From: Golubevia sp. BC0850
Taxonomy: Eukaryota > Basidiomycota > Exobasidiomycetes > Golubeviales > Golubeviaceae
Assembly: GCA_012976225.1 (NCBI GenBank)
Contig: JAAVVG010000012.1
Coordinates: 186,001 to 250,000 of the forward strand
DNA: 64,000 nucleotides
Reading direction: 5' to 3'
Part shown: piece by piece, positions 10,391 through 22,488 of the stretch
Layout: every line of letters begins with the position of its first letter
Position numbering within the stretch: position 1 is the first letter of the stretch
Made by a program: the position numbers and the translations under genes
Notes under the pieces: model-generated
Databases searched by the model: none
Told to the model about the DNA's origin: nothing
Seen by the model: the letters and a program-made list of their open reading frames with translations, nothing else

Positions 10391-13300
10391 ATGGTGCAAC
10401 CGCCATCCAAAGGGAAAGAGGCTAGTCATGCTGTGACATTCAATAGAGATCCTATTCTTTCAAGTTCAACTTCAAAATCAAGCTCTAATTCAGCCTCAAC
10501 GATCTCTCCATCCCCCTCTCCCTCATCTTCTTCAACTCCTTCAGGCTACCACTCACCTAACATTGAATCATCCTCAAACTTCAAGGTGAACGTTTCCTCT
10601 CCCCGATCTTCTATCTCCTCAGCTTCAACTGCAACTCAAGCTACTGCGAACGCTTCAAGCGCAAGGAGAGGTGCTTGGAGAGGTGGTTCAATAGGTGCAG
10701 GTGGTTCTAGCAGCAGTAGTTCTAACAATCCTTCACCAAGTGCAAGTCTATCCTCAACTACCTCGCCTAACAACCAGATATCAGCAGATTCAGACTCTGG
10801 AACGAGCCAATCAAGTAGTGAAAAATTGAGTGGGAGCCTCGCTCTAGAGACAACTACCTCTTCCTCCTCTGTCGGCTCAACCTCAACCTCAATTGGCTCT
10901 GCTGAGTCTTCAAGTCAAACATCTCAATCTCAATCAGATCAAAGTAGAATGGATCTCGAAAAGATAGGACCATCTCATATTCAAGTTGGAAGTTCAAGTT
11001 CAAGTAACAGCAAGAATGTTCCGCCGCATCATCCTTCCTCTTCCCCTCTCTCCTCGGAGCAACCAACTCATTCAAATTCCCATACCACTCTCACTCAAGA
11101 GCAATTATCTCTAAGTTGGGATCGAGTCAGTGGTCCTAGTTATCAACAGAGCCCTCCTGGAACGATCTCTCAGATCCCTCCCTTTGGATCTCCAACTTCC
11201 CTCGCTCCAATTCTGGTCAGTGAGGGAGGAACCAGTGGACCAGTTTTGAGAAGAGGCCAGTCGCAGGTGATGGCAGTTGGAGGAGGTGGGGGTGGTAGAA
11301 CTGGAACTTTTGAAAATTGGAATCTGGGATCGGCGGATAGGAGGAATCAAGAGGATTCACCAAGTGAAAGAGGGTGGAAAGGTGCTACTTCCTCAAGTGC
11401 AAGACCTGGTTCAGCCCACTCTTCCTCTCCTTTCAATTCTTCAAATCAGGATCTGTCAAGTCAAAAGAGTCCCCTTTCAAGGTCGCAGCCTCTTGAAGCC
11501 CAGCTTCCGCCTCAAGCTCCAACTTCCTCCCAATCTCCGCTGTCTCAATCCACCTCTTCAAGACTGAATACTACTACTTCTACTTCAAGTGATCCAAAGA
11601 TGGAAGGGGATGGATATGACTGGGCCAACTTCGTCTTCGCTTACTCTAGAGGAAGGTGGGATCCTAACAGGTTGCCTCGACCTCCAGGAAGGAGCACAGC
11701 TCACCCAGGAAACCTAACTAGGATTGAGCCAAACGGAGGAGTCACTCTGACAACAGCTGGATCAATAGTAGGGACTTCAAGTGGACTATCAGGTGAACCC
11801 AGTGTTCAGGAGTTGGTGGACAGCTGCGGAAAGAAAGGAGCCCTGGCGCAAGCTGGAGAGAATGGAGGATCGGAACCAGAAGTGGAAGCGATGAGAAGAC
11901 CAAGTCTAACTTACGTTCAGGCTGACGGAACTCTGGTCCCAGACTCAGCTTTTCTACCAGCTTCTTCCAAAAGCTCTCCACCCGATCCAAGTCAAGTGGT
12001 TGATTCTAGCGAGAATGGGGGAATCGCTTCCTTATCTCCGCAAAGTTCGAGCAGTCATCCAACTCTAAGGAAATTCTCTTCTTTGCCTCAAGATACGGAT
12101 GCTACCTCCTCTCAGCAGCTCCATCCACAGCCAGACGCCTTGGTGGACGTGTACCAACACGACTTGGCTCACGCTAGATCTAGCCACTCCTCACCAAACG
12201 CTTTAGCAACAACTCACGCTGCAATCTTAGCTCAAGAAGCGCGGGAGAATCTTCTTTCAGGAAATCGGACCCACGAAGGAACCTCTGGAAATGGCAATGG
12301 AATTGGAACCGGCGCTGGAAACGGAGCTAGAGGGTCCAAATCATCTCCAGATGGTCTACCCACCTTTGGAACTACGAGGCAGCCGCTCACTACAAGAACA
12401 TCAGATCCCTCTCATCTGGTCGAAGGCTCTATCTGGCACACTCCAAGAGAATCCTCTGCTTCTCAAGATCGAAGCGAAGAGCAAGGCGCGAAAGAAGGTT
12501 CCTCTCCTCTCTCCAGACCTCATCTCTCAGCCTCTAGTTCTAGCTCAGCCTTCCATCCTCTAGCTGGTTCTTCTAGGGGCCCCTCCAATACGCTCTCCGC
12601 TCCCGCTTCATCGCAGTCTCAAGCTACCACAACCGAGCTTCGACCTGCTCTTTTGACTCAATTCAGTGCTCTGAGTCTTGGTTCTAATGGATCTGGAAGT
12701 GATCACACCAACGTTACGATCCATGCCAGCGACAGTTCGCCTCCCTCTCGACCAGGTCCAACTCCAGTTCAAGACCCAACGTCGGAGTCTTCTTCAGAGG
12801 CGCTGGCGATGATGTCTCCAGTCTCTACCAGATCTGCTCCAGAAGTGCCTCTCTCAGGTATGGCGGCGATTTTGAGGAGAACTTCCGACGCAGAGGACAG
12901 AGAAAGAGTGGCGAACGATGATCCTAGGAACTCTGCTCTTTCAGTCGCAGCTCTCCGACGAGCCGCAGCTAGGAGAACCAGCGTCACCAAGGAACTCTCT
13001 TCAAGACGCGAGAGCTCCGAAAAAGGAAAAGGAAAGCAAGTCTTGCATTCATCTAGTTTCCCTGGATCCGTGCCATCTTCTGTCAGCGGAGAAGCCAGCT
13101 CAGACGCTTCCACTTCAAACGACTTTCTCTTCCAATCATCTTCTCCAGCCAGTAGCGCCCAGGTTTCTTCTTACCGAGACGCAGATCAGCAGAAGACCGA
13201 AGCAGCCGCCTCTCAGTCAATTCGTCGCTCTGGATCCAACTCTACAGAACTAGCCGATTCGAACGGCGGAGCCAAAGGTGCAGCAGGCCCATCCAACGAG

Positions 13301-16300
13301 AGCAGAAGAAAGGCCCTTGAAGCTATCAGAGCTCCCTCTTCGCCAATCTCTAGTAGGCCGAGAACAACATCGGAGCTCCAAAGGCAGCCTTCGGGTGGAG
13401 GGGCTGGAGTGGAGGGTAGAAATGGAAACGGAAACTCGATATCTGCAAGTCCAACTTCGCCTGCTATCAAGAGCTATATGGCAGCTGGACAGAGAACGGA
13501 GAACTTCTATAAGGAGTTCGGATACCTGCCCTCCATTCTACCTCCCAATGAGCTGGAGAGAAGGCAAGCTCTCAGGCGATATGGCCCGCCCAAGGTCGCT
13601 GCGAACGTCAACTTCGATAGGATCGCTCATCTGGTCAAGCTAGTCTTCAACACGAAGTTGGTTCTCATATCACTGGTCGGAGAAAATGAGCAGATCTTCC
13701 AGACAGAAATGGGCGGAGGAGGAAACATGAGCTTGCCTTCTCTGCAGAAATCAGCTGGAGCAAGAGACTGCTCGTTCTGCGCTCATTCAATTCTGCAAGA
13801 TGGCGACGAACCCATTCTGGTCTTGGATACTTGGCGGGATTGGAGATTCGCTGGCAATCCTTTGGTGTTGGGTAGCCCCCACATCAGATTCTATTGTGGA
13901 GCGCCTCTAAGAACCGCCGATGGTTTCAATCTTGGTAGTCTTTGCATCATCGATGACAAGCCTTGGACGGAATTCAATCCTCGACAGCGGCACACTCTGA
14001 AAGAATTTGCTAGGGTGGTAATGAGAGAAATGGAATTGATGAGGGATCAGGTGAGTTCGAATGGTTCTTCTAAAGAATCTCCCTTCGCCTTTCTCACCCT
14101 CTTACACGTTCCCCCTCCCTTCTCCTGAACAGATTCAACTCGGTATGAGAGATAGGATGCAGAATTCTATCGAACTCTTTACTCGAGAATGCTTAGAGGT
14201 GGAATCGGAGGACGTTCAAGATTCGGCTTTAAGTGCCCACGGAGGAGAATCGACGACTGGTTCGACTGGTGCCAATCCGGTTGGTCTGCACCGAGTCTAC
14301 GATCTAGCAGCAAAAAGCATGCAAGTAGCCCTTCAAGCTTCGGGAGCTATCTTGTTCGACTTGTCTCACTTTGAGCTGGTCGATTCTTCCGCTCACGAAG
14401 GAGGCAGTGGAGGCAAGATCTTCTTTCCCTCGCCCTACTCCGACCCAGACGCCGGTCCCGTCGCCAGCTTCGATGAACCTTCAAACGTGGAAGCTTCTGT
14501 TACTGGAGAGGGAGCCAAGCCAACCGAATCAGCTTCAAAGAGGGCAGAGAATCTCAAAGGAAAAACTGTTCCTCCCATGCTCATCCTTGGAGCTTCGGAA
14601 GACACTGAATTCCCTCCAGAAAGAGAGACTCCGGTACCTCTTTCTCATCACATCAAGGTAGCCGAGTTCCTCAGATCTCATCGAACAGGTCATTACTTTC
14701 CCTTCTGCCCTTCTCCGTTCTCCCAACTGCTGCCGAGTGGGGTCACAAATCTCATGCTGGTTCCAATCTTTGGTTTGAACAAACAGCCTTTCGCTCTTCT
14801 CTGCGCCTACTCTCAAGGAACTGAATCAGGAACCACCTTGGAGGAGCTAAAGGATTCTGGTCTTCAGTACCTGCGAGCTCTCGGAATGATCATTCTCAGT
14901 GCTGTTCTCAAGAAGGACATCATGCTCGCTGACAAAGCAAAGAGTCATTTCATTTCCAAGTAAGTTCCATTGCCATATGACCTCTGAATTTTCAGACTTG
15001 ACAGCTGACGTGTTTTCCTCTCCTTCTCCCTCTCTCAGCATCTCTCATGAACTTCGAACACCTCTTCATGGAATTCTAGCAGCTGCTGAGCTTCTTTCTG
15101 AGACGAAACTAGATGCCACTCAAGATTCTTACCTCGAGACTGTAGAGGCTTGTGGAAAGTCTCTTCTTGAACTGGTGAACCACGTTCTGGACTTCACGAA
15201 ACTGAGTGGGGGAGCCAGCGTTGATCGTCAACACTCGAGGACGAAGTGCGATCTGGTCAAGCTCGTCCAAGAAGTCTGCGAGAGCAGTTGGATCGGTCAG
15301 ATGGCGAAGACTCTGGAGAGTCAATCTGGAATCGGATCAGTCTACGCTCCGCCCTCTTCGGGAGCAACTCCTGCTAGAGGCAGTCTCGGTGATGGCAGCT
15401 CAGCTAAGAAACTCCGAGCTCTTCCAGTGGAGACAGTCATCGATGTGTCGATGCGAAAGAGCGGCTGGCTTGTCAATTGTGACACTGGAGGGATTCGAAG
15501 AGTTCTGATGAATTTGATTGGGTGAGTGTTGCTGATCTCTGTTACTCTCTAGCTTGTCTCGTCGTGTTGACCTCGGAGGGCTAATGTTTCATCTCCTTCC
15601 TCTTCCTATCCTTTTCTGCAGTAACTCTCTCAAGTTCACCAGCAAAGGCTTCGTCCACGTAGCTGTTCGGGAAGTTCAAAGCTCTGATACTCATGTTATC
15701 GTCGAACTTGGTGTCACCGACACTGGTCGAGGAATCTCTAGAGCCTTCTTGGAAGAACAGCTGTTCCATCCTTTCACTCAGGAGAACACCCTAGGAACTG
15801 GAACTGGTCTAGGTCTCTCCATCGTCAACAGCATTGTTCAATCTCCATCTATCAACGGAAAGATTGACGTCTGGTCGACGGTTGGTCAAGGAACGGAGAT
15901 CCGCGTTACCTGTGAATTAGAACTCTGCTCTGCCGACGAGGCCGAAGGAGCTATCTATCAACCCGCTCTCGATGTTCAAAAGGAACGCACCGTAGGTTTC
16001 TTGGGCTTCGATGGCTCCAGAGGTCACGAGAATCTAAGGGAGGTTCTCTGTGGCTACTTCGAAGATTGGTGGAACTTCTCTCAGGTCCAACTAGAGGGGA
16101 ACCAACTAGAGCTTCTAGCCAGCCAAGAAGCAGAACTCGGTGATCTAGTCCTGATCAATGAGAGCGTGGCACTCCTCGAAGCTCTCGGAAAGAGGAATTC
16201 GCCTCTTCCTCCAGCCATCATTCTGACCAGTGTCAGAGGAGATCCAGAGGTTGCTGCTGCTTGTGACGCTTATCATCGAGAGGGAGGAGTAGCGAGGATG

Positions 16301-17649
16301 CTGTTCAAACCTGCTGGCCCCGCCAAAATCGAGGCTGTGGTCGATTTCTGCCTGCAATGCCTCGATAGGATTCAAAGGGGAGATCCTCCGGCAAGTGAAC
16401 ACACAGCTCCATCCTCAAGACTACCTTCTCCTCTACCTTCTCCAGCAGCGGCCGAATTTCAAGCTGGTGGCTACTTCCATCCAAAGGAAAGCACTCTTGC
16501 TTCAGATGAGCAGGAAGGAGACACTCCTAGAGAACCTTCTCTCAAGACGCCAGTTCCGGATCTCACGACTCCAAGGCTCTCAAGACCCAACAACGAGACC
16601 GTCGCCAAGCTACGAGAGTCCAGTCATCACATGTCTCCGGAAGCACCTCCGGATTTATCAAGCACGCTGATCAGAAGGCATTCGACGGAGGACAGAGTCA
16701 TGCAGGTTCGAAGCGGGGGAATTGTCATGGAGTCTCAGAACTCGACCGACCCAACCTCCCACTCCTATTCAAGGCTATCCAGACCCATGCTACCTGCCAG
16801 AAGTATCACCTACCATGAACCTCGACTGAACAAACATGTTCTCGTCTCACCTCATGGAAGCAATCCTTTGAGCAGCGGCGGCAGCAGTTCGAGTCGGAAG
16901 AGAAGCGGAGGCAGTGGATTGGAAGAAGAACAGGACTACTTCAGTCGAACGGTCGGCGAGCAGAGCAATCCTGGCTCTCCTGGATCTCAAATCTCTCTTG
17001 ATGGAGGTGATGGAGCAGTTCTCAAATCTGCTCTGTCTCCCACCAGAAATGCGCCGTCTAGCTCCAACGCTCCCCAGAAACGAATGCAGATTCTTTCAGT
17101 CGAGGACAATGCCATCAACCGCAGAGTTATTGCTGCCTTCTTATCCAAAATGGAGGTGGATTTCGTCGAAGCTTCAAACGGAGAGGAAGGAGTCAAGATC
17201 TTCGAGTCTCATCCTGCTAATCACTTCGATGTCATCTTGATGGATCTTTCTATGCCAATCTTGGATGGAATCGGTGCTACTGCTGCTATTCGCAAGATCG
17301 AGTCTGAAAGGTTCGAAGCCTCTACATCAGCCGACCGTCGAACTTCTGGAAGGAAAGGCTCAGCCTCTAGTTTCGCCAGCTCGATCTCCTCAAGGTCAGC
17401 TACTCAATCTCAAAAACCAAGAGCCAAGATTTTTGCTCTTACTGGTCGCTCTTCAGAGGAAGACAAGAGGAAAGCTCTCGCAACAGGCGCTGATGGCTAC
17501 ATGGTCAAACCCGTGAGTGTTGCGGCTCGAGGAGGCAACAAGTTCCACATCGTTTCTGCTCCAATCACTGACCGTTTTTTTCTGCTACTCCTTTCTTCCA
17601 GTTGGGCTTCAAGGTGCTCTCGAGTTTGCTGAAGATGCTTGCACACTAA
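10391..17649 (+). CDS. Hybrid histidine kinase with two GAF-like domains and a receiver
   Basis: A sensor kinase of the fungal phosphorelay, 2302 residues, that would pass phosphate via a Ypd1-type protein to response regulators. Exons: 10391-14050, 14133-14959, 15039-15521, 15622-17512 and 17602-17649. Roughly the first 1050 residues are Ser/Pro/Gly-rich and probably disordered. A GAF domain follows at about 1076-1220 (CSFCAHSIL, GAPLRTADGFNLGSLCIID). A second, divergent GAF-like region spans about 1221-1490. The H-box ISHELRTPLHG places the phospho-His at about 1499. The kinase domain has the N-box (GNSLKFTS), DTGRGIS and GTGLGLSIV. The receiver has VEDNAINRR, phospho-Asp near 2198 in ILMDLSMPILDG, and a conserved Lys in MVKP. 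No transmembrane helix is evident, so the protein should be cytosolic. I could not assign a numbered fungal kinase class. Confidence 0.92.
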
Positions 17650-18090
17650 TAGACCGTCTCTACCCTTTCTTCTTTTAATTCCCTACCCTCCCGCACCTTC
17701 CCAACATTTAAACCTCTCACCCTAATCGTGCCATATCTCCCACTCGCTTTCTTTAATCCCCACCCCACTACTATTATCTTCTCGGAAGTGCTCATTTCTC
17801 CTCCTTGTTTGGTTCTTGTCCTTCGGTTGTACTTTTTTCCTGCATCAGCCCCTACATTCTCATCTCGCTTTGTCTTCTACAATCCTCAAAATGCTATCTT
17901 CTCTCCACGCTTTCATTCTCTCATTTTCCTCCTTGTTGTGCAATGCAGCAAGGTGTCGACTTGTGCTTTCTTCGGACTAAGGGGTCACACCGGTCACAGG
18001 ACTGAGTCTGAAAAGTCTATTAGTCCATCGTAATATCATATACAACAACTTCAAGTGCAAGCAAATCGGAGCAAGTTTCTTCCCCAAAGA
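17650..18090. other. Intergenic region between convergent genes
   Basis: Strongly pyrimidine-rich on the plus strand. It holds the 3' flanks of the histidine kinase and of the alpha/beta hydrolase. No gene recognised. Confidence 0.45.
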
Positions 18091-20198
18091 TCAATTGAAC
18101 TGAGACATCAAAGCGATGACATCTATAGCCCCTTCTCCTACTTCGTTATGACCTCCATTTTCGGTGCGAACCAAAGTAACAGTGGCCACCTCTCCAACAT
18201 TTCCATCGAATTTCTTCCCACTCTCCCCACTTCCGACTTCGAACGTCGAGACTTTGCCAAACTTTTCTATCTCCACCTCTTGAACGATCTGCTTCCATCC
18301 AGCATCTCTTAACTTTGTCCATTCTCTCATAACTTCGAATTCTTTCTCTCCCGCTGGTCCTCTCTTCTCCACTGAGTAGTTCGCAGGGGAAGCAGGAGTT
18401 CCATCTCCAAAGGGACGTTTTCCAACCTTTTCGAAAAGCTCTCGATTGACAAGAGCTTCGAAGAGTAGTTCCGAGTTTGAGAAAGGTATGACGTTGTCAT
18501 CTGTTGCGTGGGTCATGATGATTGAGGGAGTCGAAGGAGCAGTCTTATTGGCGTAGCTTGATGAGAATAGTCGATCGAAGACTGAGGCAGTTGAAAATTG
18601 GGTCTTGAGAACGTAGTCGAATAAGCGATTGATACCCGGGAAGCTTGAAATAGGACCGAGGACTGGAAAGATCCCGACTATCTTGAAGGTGGAAAGTTGG
18701 CTGCGCAGAGAGGCATAAGGTGCGATCATCGCAAGGACTGAAGGAGGGTTTCCTGGAGGAAGGGATGAGAGTAGGCGAGAGTCAGAAGAGTCGTCAACGG
18801 CTTCCAAAGCACTGGTTGACTCACCTTCCAGCATCAATTCCTCTGTCAACTGTGCGGCAACTCCAGTGCCTAAGCTCTGGCCCATAATCATCACTTTCTG
18901 ATCAGCAGATCTTTCCTTGACCCAATTCCATGCCGTTCTAGCATCAGTCACCAGTCCTTCTTCGTCTGGCACGCCGTCAGAGTCCCCAAAACCCCGATAG
19001 TCGATAGCAACAACGTTGGCTGATAGTCGGGAGGTGATTTGATGATAAGCGGAGATTCGGAAAGGAGCTGCTCGATTGGCAGCGTTTCCGTGAAGATCTG
19101 GCAAGAGTGAAGGAGAGAGGAGTTAGCAGTTGCGATAAGAAGTGCATGACGACGAAGGGGCTCACAGATTACCGTTGGGTGAGTCTTCACAGCTAGATCG
19201 AAGACGTCTTCAGAAAGGCGCTCAGAAAAGACGGTAGGCATTTTCTCTTTGTGGTAGACGTCACTGGGGAGGAGGCGTTCAAGGGGTCAGATCTTTTTCT
19301 TTTTTCTTGTTTCGTTTTCTCCATCCAGTGGAAGAATTCCAGACTTACGGAAGAATGTGCCAAGCTCCTTTCAGATTGGAAAAGAAAGAGTGGATGGAGA
19401 GCAATGTAAGTTGCGACACCTCAGAGTCAGATGACGCTGGGAATCGAGCTACTTACCTATTTTGACATCGTCCGAAGTAGTTAAACGAAGATTTCTCCCC
19501 TTGGAAGCTGAAATAGAGCACGGAGGAAGGGAGAAGTGTGGCGAGAGGCAAGATCAGCCACAAGAGAGGTGTAAAGGGAAAGAAGAAGAAGAAGACAGAG
19601 GTCCTAGAGAATGCTGGCTCATCAACGCGAGAGACATGAAAATGTTGAGAGATACCTACGTGAGATCCCATAATTTTCAGGAGAGTCAAAATCTGCAAAG
19701 AAGCTGGGAGGGGAGAGAGGATTCGAACGAGCGCACGTTCTTCAGTCTGCGGCCCGCCGCGCTGTTTCCAGAAAGGAGATCGAATCATGAAATATCACTG
19801 ACGGAAAGTTGATCTTATGGAGAAAGATCATGCTGTGGAAAAATTGACGGAGTGAAGAGAAAAGAGATGAGTAATAGACTCTGCGAGATAAGGGAATTGC
19901 GACTTGCTCGTCCACATAGAAAGACTCACTGCCTTTGAATTTGAGGAACAGTGAGGCTCAGAACGAAGGACATGTATACCACAGCAAAGACGATGGGCTG
20001 AGAGAAGCGAAGAAGGGGATCGGGGAAGGAAAGAAGGAAAAGCTTCAGTTTTGCCAGCTCACGATGAGGTATGAGTTCGCTCACTTGTTTGCATCTACAA
20101 CTGTGCTCCTGGGATGTGAAGAGGAAGCAAACAATCTTTTTTACTACTATACTCACCAAGCGATGGGCCTTCGTCATGAAGGCAAGTGAAGAACTCAT
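18091..20198 (-). CDS. ABHD12-like membrane alpha/beta hydrolase (lysophospholipase/monoacylglycerol lipase type)
   Basis: Serine hydrolase resembling ABHD12, which cleaves lysophospholipids and monoacylglycerols at membranes. Resolved exons: 20157-20198, 19930-19997, about 19803-19832, 19660-19692, 19457-19507, 19349-19367, 19166-19263 and 18091-19097. The N-terminus carries one membrane helix (IVFAVVYMSFVLSLTV). The linker FDSPENYGISPSKGRNLRL leads into the hydrolase fold: LHGNAANRA (oxyanion region), DYRGFGDSDG, nucleophile elbow GQSLG, acid in THATDDNVIP, and His in GGHNEVG. The 19-nt exon encodes the core of IGAWHILP and is needed for frame. Between 19693 and 19802 I could not fix the splicing. 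One more very short exon is required to keep frame between the INFP and FDSPE segments. Confidence 0.82.
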
Positions 20199-20474
20199 CT
20201 GATTCGAACGAAGGACGGAGGTAAAGTTGTGAAGAGAATTTGCGACGAAGCGAGCGAAGCTAGATTCTTTATCAACGCTTGCTTTAATGGTTTTCTTGAC
20301 TCAAAGTCTCGTAGCCTGAGAGTTTCGTGATGCTTGTTAGAGAAAGAGAGGGAGAGAGAGAGCGCGATCATCTGCTTAATACTTCCTCTCCTCCACCGAG
20401 AAAGGCCAAATCAAAGAAAGGTTGAAGGAACTCAGAAAAAATTTCTCAAAAGAAAAGATATCAAGTCTACAAAA

Positions 20475-22257
20475 TCACAATCTAGGTTTCACCTCGGATC
20501 GAATCCCAAAGTCTCTTCTTCCACCCAACCCCCTCAATCTCTCGTCTCCTTGTTCAGGTAAGATTCCCTTCTGAAGGAAATCTCTAAGCACTTCCCAGAC
20601 TTCCCTAGATTTGGATCCTTCCATCCCAACTACTGGTCTATAAGCATCAACGTGACCGATTTGTCTAGGTCTTTTATCCTCCTCCCCCTCTTTCAAATCT
20701 GTAGAACCTTTGACCCAGCCATTCAATTGAGGATCCAAAAGCATACTCGCGTTTAACCAACCATTCCTATCAATCTTCTGCTGTTGTGATTGATGCATCA
20801 GAGAGTCAGGAGGCAAACCATTTTCCATAGATCCAGCTTTGCCTGATGTCCAAAATTGAACTTCTTCTTCTGATTCAATACTATCTGCACATCCTAGAAT
20901 TCTGCTGAAGCCATCTATCTTCCTTCTGACGCCATTAACAAATCCATCATCGGAAAATGACAATCCCAGAGTATCAGTTCGATAATTGTTAAAAGCTTCT
21001 CTTGCGAAAGGTAGTGAACCGATGTAGTTTGGTTGAAGAGAGGAGTTCATCCAGTCCTTTCCAGCTTGCTTGGGGATGTTGTTCCCTAACGACCATTTCA
21101 TACAATCCATAAATCCGTCTTCCTCTAAGCCTTCTAACATTAAGTGTGTGAATACTCTGGTTGCCTCTCGATTTGGATTCATAGCAAAGTATGGGTTGAT
21201 GCTCGCCTGCATTAAGACTCTGTCGACTTTGAAAGAAGGATCCTTTTGAATGCAGGTATGTATCGCAATCGGTGCCAAATGTCCACCCAAAGAGTTGCCA
21301 AGAACAGTCAAACCTCGACCCTTGCAGAGCTCGGAAAAAGCGTAGAGACAAACGGAGCTGTAATCTCTTTGAGCCCAGTATGAGAAGCCAACTTCAGGAT
21401 GAGCTTTGAGAGCAGATATTCGATCCTCTTCGGATAGAGATGAACCTTTGGTGGGAGTTGAGGAAGAAGTAGTGGGAGGGAAAGAGTTTCCGCAGAGCCG
21501 AAAGTCGAAGCAGAGAGTAGGAGAGCCTTCAGAGGCTAGATAACTTGCGAGGGAGGAAAGAGGAAAGAGGAAAGAGAGATGAAATGTCATCAGCAAAGAA
21601 CCTTGGCGTGGAAGACAGACGTAGAGGAACGGAACTGAAGGTAGAGTCAGGTTGCTCGGATAGGCTCAAAGATCGCAGCCTCTCCCTATCTACCTCTTTC
21701 CACCCAGATGCACACGATGAGCGGAATCATGACTCCTGTGACGAGGAATCCAGGTGCATTAGGGTAGGGCTGAGGAGAATCGAAGCTCGCTGCCAGTACC
21801 ACCACTGTCTGGTCCTTCTTCTGATCCATTCATCTCGGCCACCCATTCACAGCTCCTCCATTTCATTTGCTCAATTTCTTACTCACGCTGCAAAGGACTC
21901 ATAAAAGCTTGCTGGTACTCCGGTAGCTGTCGAAATTAGCACCACATTCTCTTTCCTTCGGCAAGCCTCCTTTCCCTCAAACAAGGTAGCTGATAGAGGC
22001 CATTCATCTTCCAAAGCCTTGATCACTAGATCTTTTCTTGAGACACCTTTTGGAAGTGGTGGTGCTAGACTGGACCTGGACTTTGATGGAGAGCTGCCGC
22101 TCCTAGTCCTCGGAGGTGGTGGATCGTTTAAAATTGTGCGAACTGAAGGTACTCTAGATTGAAAGACCAAAGATTGAGCCTTTCTTCTAGAAAATGAAAT
22201 TGGAGAATGAGTTTGGTTATAGAGAAGTCGAGGTGGAAAAGTTTGAAACCTATTCAT
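20475..22257 (-). CDS. Predicted alpha/beta hydrolase, COG4757-like
   Basis: Serine-hydrolase fold protein of 479 residues with unknown substrate. Two exons fit exactly, 21887-22257 and 20475-21543, separated by a 343-nt intron that is long for this locus. Seen in order: a basic, Ser/Pro-rich N-terminus that could be a mitochondrial presequence (MNRFQTFPPRLLYNQ); the oxyanion segment STATGVPASFYESFA; strand CFDFRLCG; YWAQRDYSSV; and the nucleophile elbow LGNSLGGHLAP. The pattern ATGVP..FY..FA..L and WAQRD..SV matches bacterial and fungal proteins grouped as COG4757-type predicted hydrolases. A catalytic His may be the one in IGHVDAYRPVVG. It shares no gene-specific similarity with the neighbouring ABHD12-like hydrolase beyond the fold. 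Confidence 0.78.
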
Positions 22258-22488
22258 AGAGTGGTTGGAGCAAAGGTCAAGATTCTCTTATCTTCTGCAG
22301 ATTAGCCGGATAGCCGTGATCCTTAGAGGGGTGGCGAAAGACGATGAAAACCAAACATTTTGTACAAGGGGAAAGTGATTAAAGCCTACAGAGAAGGAAA
22401 AGTGGGAATGCCGAGAAAGTGTTGATGGGAGGGGATCTGAAGCAAAGGGATCGAAAACACAGGGATCTGAAGCAAGTGAGAGCTTCTT

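Noticed and set aside
11277-13643. Long alternative-frame ORFs within the histidine kinase
   Set aside because: They mirror the repetitive Ser/Pro codons of the main frame and have no independent features.
19690-19800. tRNA-like match on the minus strand (B-box-like GTTCGAATCC and a Phe-like CTGAAGA loop)
   Set aside because: The T-stem arms do not pair and no acceptor stem can be formed. The site lies inside the unresolved part of the ABHD12-like gene.
21545-21904. Plus-strand ORF in the hydrolase intron as a separate gene
   Set aside because: It lies inside a 343-nt intron, has no recognisable features and overlaps both flanking exons in antisense.
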